This document shows, one piece after another, positions 23,470-36,260 of a DNA stretch of 64,000 bases. The DNA is taken from positions 1,171,020,670 through 1,171,084,669 of the forward strand of contig OY728137.1 in assembly GCA_963277665.1 (NCBI GenBank), written 5' to 3'. A program made the position numbers and the translations under genes. The notes below the pieces were generated by a model, which searched no databases, was not told the origin of the DNA, and saw nothing but the letters and a program-made list of their open reading frames with translations. Within the stretch, counting starts at the first letter, position 1, and each line of letters begins with the position of its first letter. The DNA is from Viscum album (lineage: Eukaryota; Streptophyta; Magnoliopsida; Santalales; Viscaceae).

Positions 23470-26354
23470 AATCTTCCAAAACAGGAATTCATCCTTTTCC
23501 TCAATGATTGAATCTTACCATACTATAAAACGAATTCACCTTATCAAACTTCAAATTCAATTTCAATAAAAAAAATTTATTCAATTGAAAATCAAATGTA
23601 TGATCATCACAAGGAAAAAATTTCACCGCATCATTTTCAAATAAACAATTTATCGAAGTATTTAACATTTCCTATTTGAAATAGACAAGCCTTATCAATC
23701 ATCCATTATCATTTTAAAACACATTATAAATTTGTATTCCGCTTTAAAATTTATATTTCATTAATATTTTTCACTCATCAATATTGTATAAATGTAAATG
23801 GAATTTATTACATACCTCAAAAACATGTAACTTACCATAGCCTTGAAATACATCTAGCATCTCTTATATGTAAATAAAAAGACCAAAATGAATAATGAGT
23901 TACTCATAAATATTTATATAATTATTATGAAGATTAATGGTAGGTAGTAAAATGATATAAAATGAGTATTGATCAAAAAGTAGGTTCAACATCAGTACAC
24001 TTTTCATGATAACAAAATATATGCTTAATGATTTCCCCATTTACAAATTTAATTCCCCCCAAACACAATATTTAATCATGATACATGCAAGCCTAATGAA
24101 GGACTCATCCTATGTGTTTTCTAATATTTATTAATTTTTTAGTTTTTGAATTCAATTCTTAGAAAAAAATTCAAATCCATGACCAAACAACATATGATAA
24201 AAAATTTCCAGTCTGGAAATTAGTGATTTTCGATCTCCAAAAACAAAACTCCTTTGATTTCAATTTTTTCTAGATAAGTGAATAATGAAATTCAATTATT
24301 GATTTTAGGGCCTATCCCATATCAAAATAGAAAATTCCCCTAGAAAATATCTTCAATGATGTATATCCTGATAAACCAAGAAATGTTCCACCGCCACATT
24401 TATTATTTTCAATATCACGGAAAAAAATTAATGGATGGTTGGAAGGGATAAGTTAAGATTATAACATGGATCATTTCTGAACAAGGTATTTCATGGATTC
24501 TACGGGCTTAAAATTTATTAATTCATGGTGGGTCTCAAGATAAGGGATAATAATAAACAATGCCTAAATCATATATAAAGTAATTTTCTGCAGTCATAGC
24601 ATTGATAAGATAAAATGCATGTTCTAGAAGAAAACATGCTTTAGTTTCTCATGATATATAATATAGAATGAATGAGAAATATTAGGATCTATGGATGTAT
24701 TGGGAAGGATATGAGTGCCTGGGAGAATCACATGGGAAATGTAAAAGAATAATTACATCAATTAATTCAATTATTATAAATTAAAAACATGACCAAATCT
24801 CAGAAAAAATTCATTACAATAATCAACATGATCCTATAAATCAATAATTTTCCAATCCTAACCTGTATTATTATTTCTATCATTTTTCCCCATTTTTCTC
24901 AATAAATTTTATTGACAATGAAAATTGCATACATGGCATGATAATTGTCCAAGGTAGTTTATGTCTCTTTGTTCAGTTGAGTATAGAAAGAGTCAAATGT
25001 GGGTCCTACAATTTCCAATTAATGGTATAAAGAAATAAACTATTTTGAATATAATTTGAAAATTATTAATTCAAATTCTTACTCCCCTATAAAATTAGTG
25101 CATCCAAATCGGTTTCACAGGTACTGCCTACCACTTGTGCCATTGATGGACCCCAAAATTAATATAACCAAGTGAATGTATAGTCCCTTGAAATATTCTC
25201 AAAAAAGATAGAGGGAATTGAAATTAAATCCTAAAATAAATAATTTCTAAGAAATTAATAATTATAAATTCTTTAAAATTGATAAAAACATGGGTTTCTT
25301 CCAAGAACCTTCTCTATTTTAACGGTCGTTAAGATCAACCATACATGGGATATCTGATTGGAGTGTGGTATTTGTATAATAGTATTCAATTCACCAAATC
25401 ATGACTATGAAGTCCTCCCAACTCATCTTGACATATCCTTAATCGAATTCTCATGTATCTTGGTTATGGTGACCAGAGACTAAATGATTTTATAATTAAA
25501 TATAGGATCTCGGCATCGGTCTGGAGTCCATAAAATTTATCTTCTATTACAATGGTTGGATACATATAATGATTTTTTCCAATGATTTATTCATTTTTAT
25601 CCTTCATCTCATAAACATATTTTTTATTTCTCGTTCAATTTGTTCCAATGTGTAGGAAGTTTAGGGTTTAGTTGTTTCTTATTCTTCATTATGTAGCCCA
25701 TTTATACTTTCTAATTTTTTTTTCATAAATTCAGATGTCGTCACCTCCTCTTTAATTTCTTCTTCATCCTTTAGTCATGGTACCCGTTTTGTAATAAATC
25801 AATATAGAATCTTAGTAGTTTAAGTTATTTAATTTTCTTCTTCTTTGATGTGATCACTCTCTCCTTGACATTGTTTTTTTCTCAAATGTGCTTCATACCG
25901 TTCATGTTATATTGCACGATCACCATTTTTATCTTCTTCTGAGGATAAATATTCATTTTCATCATGATTATCATAAATATCAGCATTCTAAATGGTACAT
26001 ATCTTAAATTTTTTTGCCTATTCGTATTTTATTGGAATGCTCCTCATCTAATTAAATCTTCAGTATATGGGGTGTGGGGACATCAACACTTCGGTAGAGT
26101 TATGGGTAATCATAAGGTTGAATTTGATTTGATTTAAGATCGATGTGTTGTGGTGTCATATATTCTAGAAGGATATAAACCTTATCCTTGAAAGTCATTG
26201 CACTATCTATCCCCACCATTACAAAGAAAAATACACTGTGTGGTAAAAATTAATAAAAATGAAATAAATAAAAATTCTAGGCTAATATCAAGAAAAAGAA
26301 AACTAGGGAAAATCGTTTGTCTAAATTATACAATCAAAAAAATCTCGACTCTTA
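23470..26354 (-). other. Internal region of the Athila/Tat-like element, no recognisable gene
   Basis: AT-rich and full of stops. On the minus strand a charged stretch near 25900-25965 reads ENEYLSSEEDKNGDR and continues with HERYEAHLRKKQCQGE. It may be the hydrophilic end of a gag protein, but I recognise no domain. No RT, integrase or protease motif is visible. Confidence 0.5.
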
Positions 26355-26372
26355 TCCTCAAAAACGGTGCCA
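26355..26372 (-). other. Primer binding site, tRNA-Asp-like type
   Basis: The minus strand reads TGGCACCGTTTTTGAGGA, matching TGGCGCCGTTGCCGGGGA at 13 of 18 positions. Four of the five differences are the transitions expected from deamination. It lies six bases from the LTR end. Confidence 0.75.
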
Positions 26373-26378
26373 AAAATA

Positions 26379-27785
26379 TGATATCCCCACATTCATTGTT
26401 AACTCTCACCAGGTTACCAAATTTAAAAATTTAAAAACAAAAATCACCAAAATCCCATAACTAAATTGTTGAATAGGATATAAAATTCTGAGTTCCAACC
26501 TAATGAGATAGGGTTTGAAAAAATATTAACTAAATATAATAAACAAAAACTATTTTCAATTTGAAATAATAATTTCTAAACTATCAATCATGTGATTTGG
26601 TTTATAAGGTGGGAGAAAAAATATGAAATGGGTTCTGAAAAACAATTAATCTAGGATCATGGTTTGACATGGAATTAAATAATAAATTAAATAACATTCA
26701 GTCATTAGAAATAGGTCCTATCATGTCCAATATTAAGCAAAAATGCACTCCATCCAAAACACACTTTTCTCATGGTCATGTACTTCATATTGTAAAGGAT
26801 TTTTAACAAAAATCCATATTTTAACATATGGAAGACATAAACCCAATGGTAATGGAAGAAAACTCAACCCCAAAGCTCATGTTAATAAAATTTATTCAAT
26901 TATATTAGGAAATTGTCATACTAAATGATGCAATAGAATTAAACCCAATCAAAAAACACACTAACAATGTTCATGCAAGACAAAATCCTAGAATGGATAG
27001 ATTTGAATATTGAATATGTAATCCCAACATGAATTACATTAAAATATAAAATACCATGTATAATCAATACCGCAACATCATCCATGCTTCGGAACAAATA
27101 AATCACCCAACCATGCTAACCATGAGAGGGTATAGAAAAAATAATATATAAAAATCCAACATAAATTTACAATTTTGGAATTAGTGGTGGTTTGTTTCCC
27201 TAGAATTGGCTCCTCATTGAGCTTAAGAATGCTCAAAATAGTGCATCCAGGGGATCTATTTAGATTCTTTGAATTGGTTCTACCTAACCATCATCAAGAA
27301 ATGTTATGTGATTACATGTCGTTAAATCCAAATCCGGGTTTGCCTCTGTGATTTTTGAATTTTTACAAATTTTGTTCGTAGATTTGAATCTTTGACAATA
27401 TTCATAACATTTATTTGGGGATCATGATTTCTATCTGTATTTTATATCATATATGAATTTAACAACATTATCTAAAGGCAGTAGCCTTTGTTGATGAAGT
27501 CTGAATATATAATGATGTTTCACGACGTGTAATGGGTTTTTTATTTTTTAGCTCCTTTTCATCTTCAGAAACACTTTGTCTCACTACATCGCTTTACTCA
27601 TGGGGAAAAGTCTCATTTTAGAACCAATTTCAACATATTTTCACTCTTTTTGAAAATATTTCTTTGAGTCCTTTCACAAAACATAAATCAACTCAATACA
27701 TTCAATTATTGGTAAGATAATTCAATTAAATCCAAAATTCCATACATTAAACACTAAATTTTTTTTGAATGAAATATACTTATCA
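26379..27785 (-). repeat. LTR (5' copy) of the Athila/Tat-like element
   Basis: Partner of 22070-23469. The inner edge (TGATATCC) is fixed by the adjoining primer site and the outer edge by the alignment TATCA/TGTCA. Confidence 0.78.
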
Positions 27786-28057
27786 CTACTCTCTAATGGG
27801 CAGTGCTGCAATTGTAAGTCAAATTTCTTACTTCAATAGTGAGTCATATCTAATTTTATGTTTTTTCAACACTTAGTCAAATTCTCATCACAATGAAGAT
27901 TAATCCTCAAATGTTGTTCATTTTTGGGGATGAATCATCTTCAATGGTGGGTATTTTCAAATGTTTCCCAAAATTTATCTAATCTTCCTTATGTTATAAA
28001 ATGATACCATAAATAATACAAATCAATAATAAAATAAGAAACATGATTTTGTGATCA
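27786..28057 (-). repeat. copia-1 5' LTR, outer part
   Basis: It resumes the copia-1 LTR after the nested insertion and matches 2085-2356 of the other copy. Anchors are CAATAGTGAGTCATAT, TTTTTTCAA, CTTATGTTATAAAA and the terminal TGATCATTAAAA. Its first bases CTACT may be the target duplication of CTCAT at 22065. Confidence 0.7.
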
Positions 28058-28629
28058 TTAAAACCAGAGTGACAATGATGTTATCTTTATAGGGCTTTAT
28101 CAAAAAGGATGAAAAAACATTAATTGTATGATAATAATTTTTTAGGTATTAAAATGTTGATCTTTGATGATTACTTATCATATATTCATTGAGAACAAAA
28201 ATTTATATTTTGAAAATAGTTTTACTGAAAAAGGAATTCATTATTGGTTTTATAGATAGAAAGGTGGGGAAAATAAATCATAAATAGTGATAAATTGTTT
28301 TGTCATATTAGATTATAAATCATTAATTAATTTTAAACTGATATCAATTAGTATACAATTCATGTTTGGTATGATTGAATTTATTGTACTATAATATTTA
28401 AAATATAAAAATATTTATAGAATATGAATACAATATAAGAAGGTAATTTAATAATTCACTTAATAAATAGATTAATAACATTAATAAAATTAGATTTTTG
28501 TAGTTCTCATAGATAAACTTCCTAGTTTAATTTATATAAAAATGAGAAATATCTAATAGTAGGTATTTTATATTACATAAATATTGAATAAATTAAATAT
28601 TATGTAATTATTTTCCAACCATGGATCCA
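28058..28629. other. AT-rich spacer, no gene seen
   Basis: Lies between the outer edge of copia-1 and the presumed lower edge of the gypsy-3 3' LTR. No ORF, repeat or motif recognised. Confidence 0.4.
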
Positions 28630-31600
28630 CAAAAATAGTACCCAAAGTTGGCTCATCACATGGCCTCAATAATTCCTCCCAATATTCCAGAGGTTGTCGA
28701 ATTACACATTGGGCCTAAAGGAGGAATATTGGGGGGACTATAACATCTATATTAATATCAAATACAACATAATATTGATAAATGAAATGAATCATACTAT
28801 GTAACATCGTGGTTTTTAAGAGTGGTAAATATTATATAATATTTTTGTAAATCACTGTTTATTAACTCATATAGCCTAATACTAGGTAACCATGACTTTA
28901 CACTAGTCCATTTCCTTTTTGAGGAAAATGTAGTAGGTTGGCTACCAACCATCTGTTGTAGAATTACACTAAATGGATTGAATTCATGACATAAATTTAA
29001 TTCATGATGTTTACTCCAAATAAAATGTGTAATTTATTCTAGATATTCCCCATGAGTTTTTTAGGGAATGAATTAAATACACATAATAAATTTAATGATC
29101 ACAACATCTACTGCACATGGGAGACCCAATTCCAAATGTGTGTTTGTTTTTTCCCATAAGGAGACAACATATAAGTACACTATGTGAAACATATATGTGA
29201 TTCATGAATATTAGGGTCTTTTAAAAAAAAGGATTGTACAACCTATTCATTCTTTGATATTGCCTAATTTTTATCCATGCACATAGTGCCTCTTCTCTCT
29301 TGAAGCTCCTACTCCACCTAATGTAGGGTCATCCAATACATATCCAATTGTGCTCATTTTCTTCATCGATAATCCTAACATGTTAGCAATGTAAATATCC
29401 TCATTACTAATCCTTATATTCATTTTTTATCCTTTCATATATTGTGATATTTTGTTTCTTTCTCATATGACATATATTCGAGTAATTTTTCGATACTTTA
29501 ATTTTTCATTGATTTGGACCAAACTAAGGGACTAAACAAGATTGGGAGACACCTATAGGCCTATGGTAGGTGGTCAAGTACATTTCCTGACAATAAAGGA
29601 TATATTTTTGTTAAGTCTCATTGTGTCATGCACCAAAAATGTCTAGCACTAAATCAAAAAAATTTATGAAATTAAATAAAAGGATAACCCATCCATAAAT
29701 AGTTATTTTTGAATATGAATTAGCATTTAATGGTGGCCACCCCAACAAGAGATATCACTAAGGGTTCCCCTTCCTCAAAGTCCTAACATCCTCATGGCTT
29801 TAATTGTTTAAAACAACATTTTTTGGTGTCTGCGATTCCATTAGAATATTTATTCAATATTTCTTAAATGTTATGAGATTTATTTAAGAAAAACCTCAAA
29901 CTCTTTCTTTAAGATGAAGGATTATATAGGGGCCCCAATTTAAGGACACATTGGGGAAGCATGTTGGTCTTTAAAACAGGAGAATTGAAATGAATAACAT
30001 AATTACATGAGAGATACATGGTTTCCTTTAGTATAATATCTTTTACGGGCTCACAGAGGGGAATAATCACCTACCCTTAAGTGACCCCGATTCCATGGGT
30101 ATATTTAATTTATATGTTATTGGTTGTAAATATGGTTATACAATGATAAATATGATATATATTCCCCTATCTAGTATACATGGGAGTGGTATAGAGGTTC
30201 TTTCTTTACACGATGCCAATGGTGATACATGGGAAACATTTGATGGATTGACATGTATGGACTCTTATACAGATTGGTATTTTTAGTTCACTTATATCGA
30301 TACTTTAGTTCTATTCAATTTATCTAATTTTATGGGAATGGTAATACATTAACAAAAATATATGTATTTTAGGTAATAAAATGTTTAATTTCTTTTAATA
30401 ATTTTAAAAATGTTTTATCCATGACAAAGAACATTTATTTTGGTTTGGTATGTCTTTGGCTATGCCAATGAACATTCCAGGGTTTATAAATGTTTACACA
30501 CAACTCTACGATGACCAATTATGATTTCCAAACATGTATTCTAAATAAATAATATGGTATCTACATATATATATATGTATATACTGATTGGATTATACCC
30601 ATATATCATAATTGTTTAATTTTTTTCATAATTAAGATATATCTAGATTAGGACTATGTTAATAGAGTTAGTCTGGTGACCCATGAGGAACCCTGTCCAA
30701 TGTATTTTATTTATTCACTACATTATATTTATAATATACTTTCACACCATTCATTTTATATTAATAGTCAATATACATGAAGTCACTATTTTTTGAAACA
30801 TATTGAGTATATCTAACACCCTATTCGGGTCACCTATTGTACCTAAACATAATTCATGATTGAAGGTATAGATCAATTGAATCTCCCACATTATGAGTTT
30901 TATTTATTGTACTACTAATGAGTATTAAATAAAGGGATTCAGATAATTACCATTGTTTGTAGAGGAGAATTATTTTGGGTTTTATTCATTTAACATGTTC
31001 TATATTCTTGCCCCACTATATAATCTGTTCTTCAATTTTAGTATTTCATCATGTCATGATCATCTTTTTTGATTCTGATATGGATTTATCTTCAACCTAT
31101 TAGTAATGTTCTCATAATTTATTATTATTATATTGTTGACTTTTTATTACTATTTTCAATTATTACTATTATTATTTACCAATGTGTCTTCTTATAATCA
31201 TGACTATATAGTATCCCCACCATTCCATCATAACATATCTGTTCTAGTAAAAAATGACTAGAATATTTGGATGTTACCATGATGTTATGGGGCCAATGGT
31301 ATTGTGGTTCCATTTAGTGGATTCCAGACCAAGATGATAAAGAAATTAATATAAACTCCCAATTAATGTATAATTCTTGAATAATTTGTAAAAATATATA
31401 TATTTTTATGATAAATATTAAACCATGTGTGAACCCTCTATAATAGAAATATAAATTGATATAATATACGTTCATAATTAAAATAAAAAATCCCCACGGA
31501 TGTTCATTATCATAATTTTGAGCACTAGTTTAGTCCTATACTCCTATGATATTATAGAAAAGAGTAAAAATACATAGTAAAACATTGAACATATCTTACA

Positions 31601-34600
31601 ACTAAAACGTATATCAGGGTTCAAAATAGAGGTCCAAATAGTGTGTGAGATAAACACAATAGGCCACCACCAAATCTGTCTAATGAAATCATGTCTATGG
31701 ATAAATAATAATACAGTTTAGCAGTATTTTTATAAGTCAATGGAACAATAAACATAATCAATTCTGTATAAGGTTCCTTGATGGGAACCTTTATATCCTT
31801 AACTATGCGATCATTTGTTAAAATTAATACAAAAATTATATCATATTTATGCAAACATATATGTAATAAAATATATATATTTATATATGTAGTGATATAC
31901 ACGTATTGGTGAGGACCCAAGGCATAAGGGGAATGTATCCCCATATAATAATAATTATTATTATATAGGTCTCATCTATTAATTATTCATAAAATTGAAA
32001 GAATATGAACATGGGATATATAGAACCACTATCATCAATTACAGTTAGTGATATGAATATTTATGCCAATAATTTCAATCACATTGCGTGAAACATTATT
32101 TCCAGCCATCCAAATGGATGTGAAATGCCATGTCCAACATCCAAGAACATGGGGTTGTGAAACATCATATCCAACAAACCAAATGGTAGTTACTCTTTAA
32201 TAATCATGCATTGGATAATCCAAATATCCATCTATGACTTTAACTAAGGAATTTTATAATCATTAATGTAAAATTAATTAAAACTACATAGGATAACCAT
32301 GGGACATTCATTTGAAAGTGTTGAGATATAAATATATTTTATATAATAATCAAAACATGTCAAGAAAAAATAATTACATGTCATAAAATCAGAATCTACA
32401 TAAGATAAAAATGGGTGAGAATCATTAGTATAAAAAATGATGTCGGATATAACATGATAACATAATGTAACCCTAAGAATTTTGAACCAACATTAAAAAT
32501 GAAATCCTAATCAAATTTCAATGTTAACCACCAAGACATCATAACATGGTGGTAAAATCCCCATAATGAATTAAGTTCACAACAAAATCCCATACACGAT
32601 TTATCAAGATAATAAAACATTAGGCAATGCATTGAAGTGCAATATAATTCTAGGCACACATGGCACATGAATATCATGTACATGCCTAATTACTCTTCAT
32701 AGATCATATAACATAGTGATGTCATTATTCAATTATAAAATAAATATAAAGGAGTGTGGGTTACATACATGGATTTCCCAAATAAAAAATCAATTGTTTA
32801 TTACTTCTGAATATACATTTCTGAGAATGATGTGGATGATATTCATAATAAAATAGTTTGGCGTGAATAAATCACTGTGAAATTTCACTAACATGACAAT
32901 AGTACCTAATGTTTCATAAACTGGTTTAATGATATTGAAATGGGAATCTCATTATATGGATTTTAAAAATATAGTAATGTGGAGGTGTAGAAAAATATCC
33001 CATATTTATGAATTGTTGATTATAAGATATAAAATAGATAAGATGCTTTCATGAATTATAGGAGGAGATAATTCATTACTAAATTTCAACATAGTAACCA
33101 CATCGGTAAATTCTATAATTAGAGGTTATAAGTTATATATAATAATTATGATACAAAATTTTAAAAAACATTAATATTTATCTTGTCATCAAAGAAACAT
33201 CCAATTTTTATTCAAAGGGACACATACAAAGAAAGTGCTTGAATTCTAAAAAAGTGAGTGAGGACCCTTACACTGAGAGGGTTATTCAAAAACCATGTGA
33301 GGATAATATTAAGAAGGTGGAGGAACATTGTGATGAATATAGAGAATATGACAATGTTTAAGGTTGTTATGAATTTTTTTATATTGATGATAAATGAATG
33401 ATTTGGTGGGTTTATAACACAAAATAGAGGAGGGTCATTTCTTATTTCCTAATCAAAGGATTTAGATTCTATACAATAAAATAATGGAAACCACTAACCA
33501 TACCATGTATTATATCATGTTTATGGGTATATAGGAGTGGTTTTCACTATTTTGTAAGGCCAATAACCATTATCATTAAAACATTACCCTTAGTTATATG
33601 GAAGTGAGTCATGTGAATAATGAAATGAGTTAAAAAAATTATTATATAATATATGTTTTTGAGAATTCTCAAAGGCATTATAAAATTAATCCAATGAATT
33701 AAATATAAAATTTTATTAAAGTAGAAACATAAATTTGGTTGTTGATACAAATTTTTTCATTCATTACACACTTTAGGGTAATTATGATGTCATAATACGA
33801 ATTTTTCATTTATAACGTATTTAATTTGTAATTAAAAATTCATCTGTATTAGAATATTAGGAAAAATTAAAAATTTGATAATTTCAAAGTTTTAAATTGA
33901 ATAATAATATTTTTTCATCAATCTTATTTAATAATTGTGAAAAATTACTCGTTTTAATCAAAATCCCAATTTTTTTTAAAAAAAATATCTTCGAAAATTA
34001 AAAATTATTAACCCATACAAAAATATAATTTCAAATACATAAAACAGTATTATATTTTATATTTAATATTTACTCTTTAATATAAATATTATTTACTTTT
34101 AAAATTATTAACTTATCAAAAAAATTTATGCGATTGAAACAATTCAATATCATATATTAAATTTATTGTTTAACATGTCAAAAAACCTTTTTTATTTTAA
34201 TAATTTATAATGTTAAATTAATATAATCATTATAATATTTACATAAAATTATAAATATTTATAAAATTAGGTTTATATTGATTTCATTACCTATAAAAAA
34301 ATTTTCCCTATATTTAGTTATTTTCATTTTACTATGGCAATAATGTGTTTACTTAGGTTACTATTAATATTGTATAAAAATATATTTTTCCTTATTACCT
34401 AATATTAATTATGATTATTTCAAATATTGAATCATAATTATAAAAATAAATTTATATATTTTTATGAATTTCATTTAAAATAAAACCTTTAATTGTGAAT
34501 GAATGTAGTTTTTTCAAAAAAATTCATTTTTCCTGGAAAAAATATTTTACATAAGTAAATATCGACGAATATACACTATATGAATTTCAATTAATAATTA

Positions 34601-34800
34601 TACATATATGATAAATACATTTCATTAAAATCACTCTCCATTAGAGGTAGTTTTAAATTAATTTAAAGGGGAAACATTATGCAGTTTAAAAATCTTTTTT
34701 TGAATATGTGTTTTAGGAAAAAAAAATAAACATATAATACAGAATACTATAAAGTTGATTTAAATGTGAATAATTCGATTAAATATTACTAATTAATAAT
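28630..34800 (-). repeat. Presumed gypsy-3 3' LTR (5' end deleted)
   Basis: The upper two thirds (32.2-34.8 kb) share many anchors in order with 44.75-46.9 kb: CATAACANGGTGG (32546 and 45039), CTATACAATAAAATAAT (33470 and 45959), AAAACATTACCCTT (33579 and 46069), TTATGATNTCATAATA (33783 and 46272). Near 34680 AAACATTATGCA matches 57122. The lower edge at 28630 rests on the CCTCAA-CCTCCCAA-CCAG-GGTTG pattern. The rest (28.8-32.2 kb) is AT-rich with no gene visible. Confidence 0.55.
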
Positions 34801-35740
34801 TCTGTTACTTTATAAAACATGGTCTCTCTCTTCAAACTCAATGGGTCGCCACCTCCTGTCAACATACGATTTCTGCCAGCTATGTGGAGTCCAAATCTGC
34901 TCCAAAAAATATACACAATCTCAGTGGTATCTCGTACCAAATCTGAACCCATGAGTGTTAACCCCATGGGCTAGTCCAGAATATAGCTAATCTGCATGGC
35001 CTCCGGTACAAGGCCACAAAAAGTGCCATGCCAATTGTGGAGTGGTAGTTGTTGTTGTTGGAAAACTCTTCTAGTGGTAGGTGGTCCTCCCAACTGCAAC
35101 CAAAATCTAGGACACAATCACTATGCATGTCCTCTATGGTATTTATGGTATACTCTTTATAACAATCTTTTTGACGGTGGAAATATATGCTCAAGAGAAC
35201 CTAAGTCCCGAATTCTTCCTGCAATCCCTGCCATAACAGAGATGTGAAGCATGCATCTTGTTCCAGGATTATTGTCAAAGGAACCCCATGTACCCACACT
35301 ATCTCTTGGACATAGAGGAATCCTAAAAGCTCTACTGAAATATTTTCCTAGATGGGTAGTAAGTGATCCAACATGGTGAGTTATTCAATGATTACCCATA
35401 TAGAATTGTGATCAATGAACATGCATGGTAACCCCATCACAAAGTCCATGGAGATACAATCCAACTTTTATTTCATACCTCATGTGGATGTTTGAAGCCA
35501 GCTAGGACCTAGTGCTCCTCCATCACTTGCTCAAAAATGAGGCATCGTGAAATGAAGCCCACCACCGCTTTTTTGTCCATGACCACCAGTACTTACTTCG
35601 GAGGTCTTGGTACATCTTCTCCATAACATGATGTAATACCAAAAGAGATTTATGGAAATCCATTAACACCACCTCCCACAATGTCACTGGTAATACTGTT
35701 CGTCCTCTTAAAAGGATGACGTTCACCCAACCTATCAAAA
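34801..35740 (-). pseudogene. gypsy-3 integrase remnant, C-terminus deleted
   Basis: On the minus strand MYQDLRSKYWWSWTKK (about 35575-35630) is the zinc-finger-to-core region (MY.DLK..YWWPGMKK). LDFGCSWEDHLPLEEFS follows in the frame at 34958-35194 (family DFGGSWD.HLPL.EFSYNNS), and STIGMALFVALYRRPCR (family SSIGMAPFEALYGR.CRSP). The frame at 34779-34967 covers DLVRDTTE and breaks off at ETMFYKVTELL, where the family has E.GD.VFLKVSP. The rest of the C-terminal module, the polypurine tract and about 0.5 kb of LTR are missing. The core between about 35200 and 35520 has frame changes. Confidence 0.9.
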
Positions 35741-35757
35741 ATCAATCAAGGTCCTTT

Positions 35758-36260
35758 TCATGATGATATCAGAGAACATCGAGCCTCATAGTCTACATAC
35801 AAATGATGTGAATTCTTGACTGATTGTAGGATTGAGGGATTGACAGTCATTGAATGAAGGTATGATTCCTCATCATCATCCACAATGGATATCTGCATTG
35901 TGGCTAGCAACTCTATCGCCTCACTCAGCAGTTGTAAACCAGACCTCCTAATCAGTGTGTCTGCCACTATGTTCCCCTTCTTAAGAGTATATAATATCTC
36001 AATGTCATAGTCATGGAGGATCTCCAACCATTGCCATTGTCTCAAGTTCAGGTCCTTCTCTGAGAAGATATAACTTAGAATCATGTGGTCGGAGTTTAAA
36101 GTAAACAACTCACCCATAATGTAGTTACACAACATATTCAAGGAAAATACCCCCACTGTTAACTCCTGATCATGAGTCATGTAGTTCTGATCATGCTACC
36201 TCAATTGCAGTGAGCTGTAGGTGGTCACTGGTCACTCCTACATCATGAAATAACCTAGTC
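35758..36260 (-). pseudogene. gypsy-3 RNase H remnant
   Basis: The 140-codon frame at 35758-36180 is among the longest of the window. It begins MTHDQELTVGVFSLNM, equal to the family's YPTHDLELAAVVFALK. It continues with NSDHMILSYIFSEKDLNLRQ, which matches TDHKSLKYIFTQKELNLRQ, then WLEILHDYDIEILY and KGNIVADTLIRRS, which matches GKANVVADALSR. The catalytic Asp of the TDH box survives as SDH, but the upstream half of the domain is broken. After ADTLIRRS the frame enters the linker to the integrase. Confidence 0.92.

Larger units (their letters stand above)
22070..27785 (-). mobile_element. Athila/Tat-like gypsy element nested in the copia-1 LTR
   Basis: Two direct repeats of 1.40 kb (22070-23469 and 26379-27785) bound 2.9 kb of internal DNA. 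Both repeats begin TGATATCCCCAC on the plus strand and end TGTCA or TATCA. On the minus strand the upper repeat ends GGGGATATCA and is followed six bases later by TGGCACCGTTTTTGAGGA. This resembles the TGGCGCCGTTGCCGGGGA primer site of Athila-type plant gypsy elements. The internal region is too short for gag-pol and shows none of the pol motifs, so the element was probably non-autonomous or has lost its pol by deletion. Flanks CTCAT and CTACT may be a decayed five-base target duplication. It interrupts the 5' LTR of copia-1. Confidence 0.72.
1038..28057 (-). mobile_element. copia-1: degenerate Ty1/copia retrotransposon split by two nested elements
   Basis: A minus-strand copia element whose parts are recognised in the right order: 5' LTR (20613-22069 plus 27786-28057), a primer-site remnant near 20599-20610, gag (to about 18.85 kb), protease, integrase, reverse transcriptase, RNase H (ends near 15.78 kb), a long 3' region (12.14-15.35 kb) and 3' LTR (1038-2356). 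Gypsy-1 occupies 2556-12136 and the Athila/Tat-like element occupies 22070-27785. Without these inserts the element is about 11.7 kb, large for copia and closest to Sirevirus-type elements, which carry extra sequence after pol. All domains contain stops and frameshifts. The outer boundaries were chosen from where the two LTR copies stop matching, with TG at one edge and TGATCA at the other. No clean target-site duplication was found. Confidence 0.75.

Noticed and set aside
31621..31944. 107-codon minus-strand frame
   Set aside because: Lies in a presumed LTR. Composition follows the AT-rich background and there is no family match.
34996..35247. 83-codon plus-strand frame
   Set aside because: Shadow of the gypsy-3 integrase on the opposite strand.
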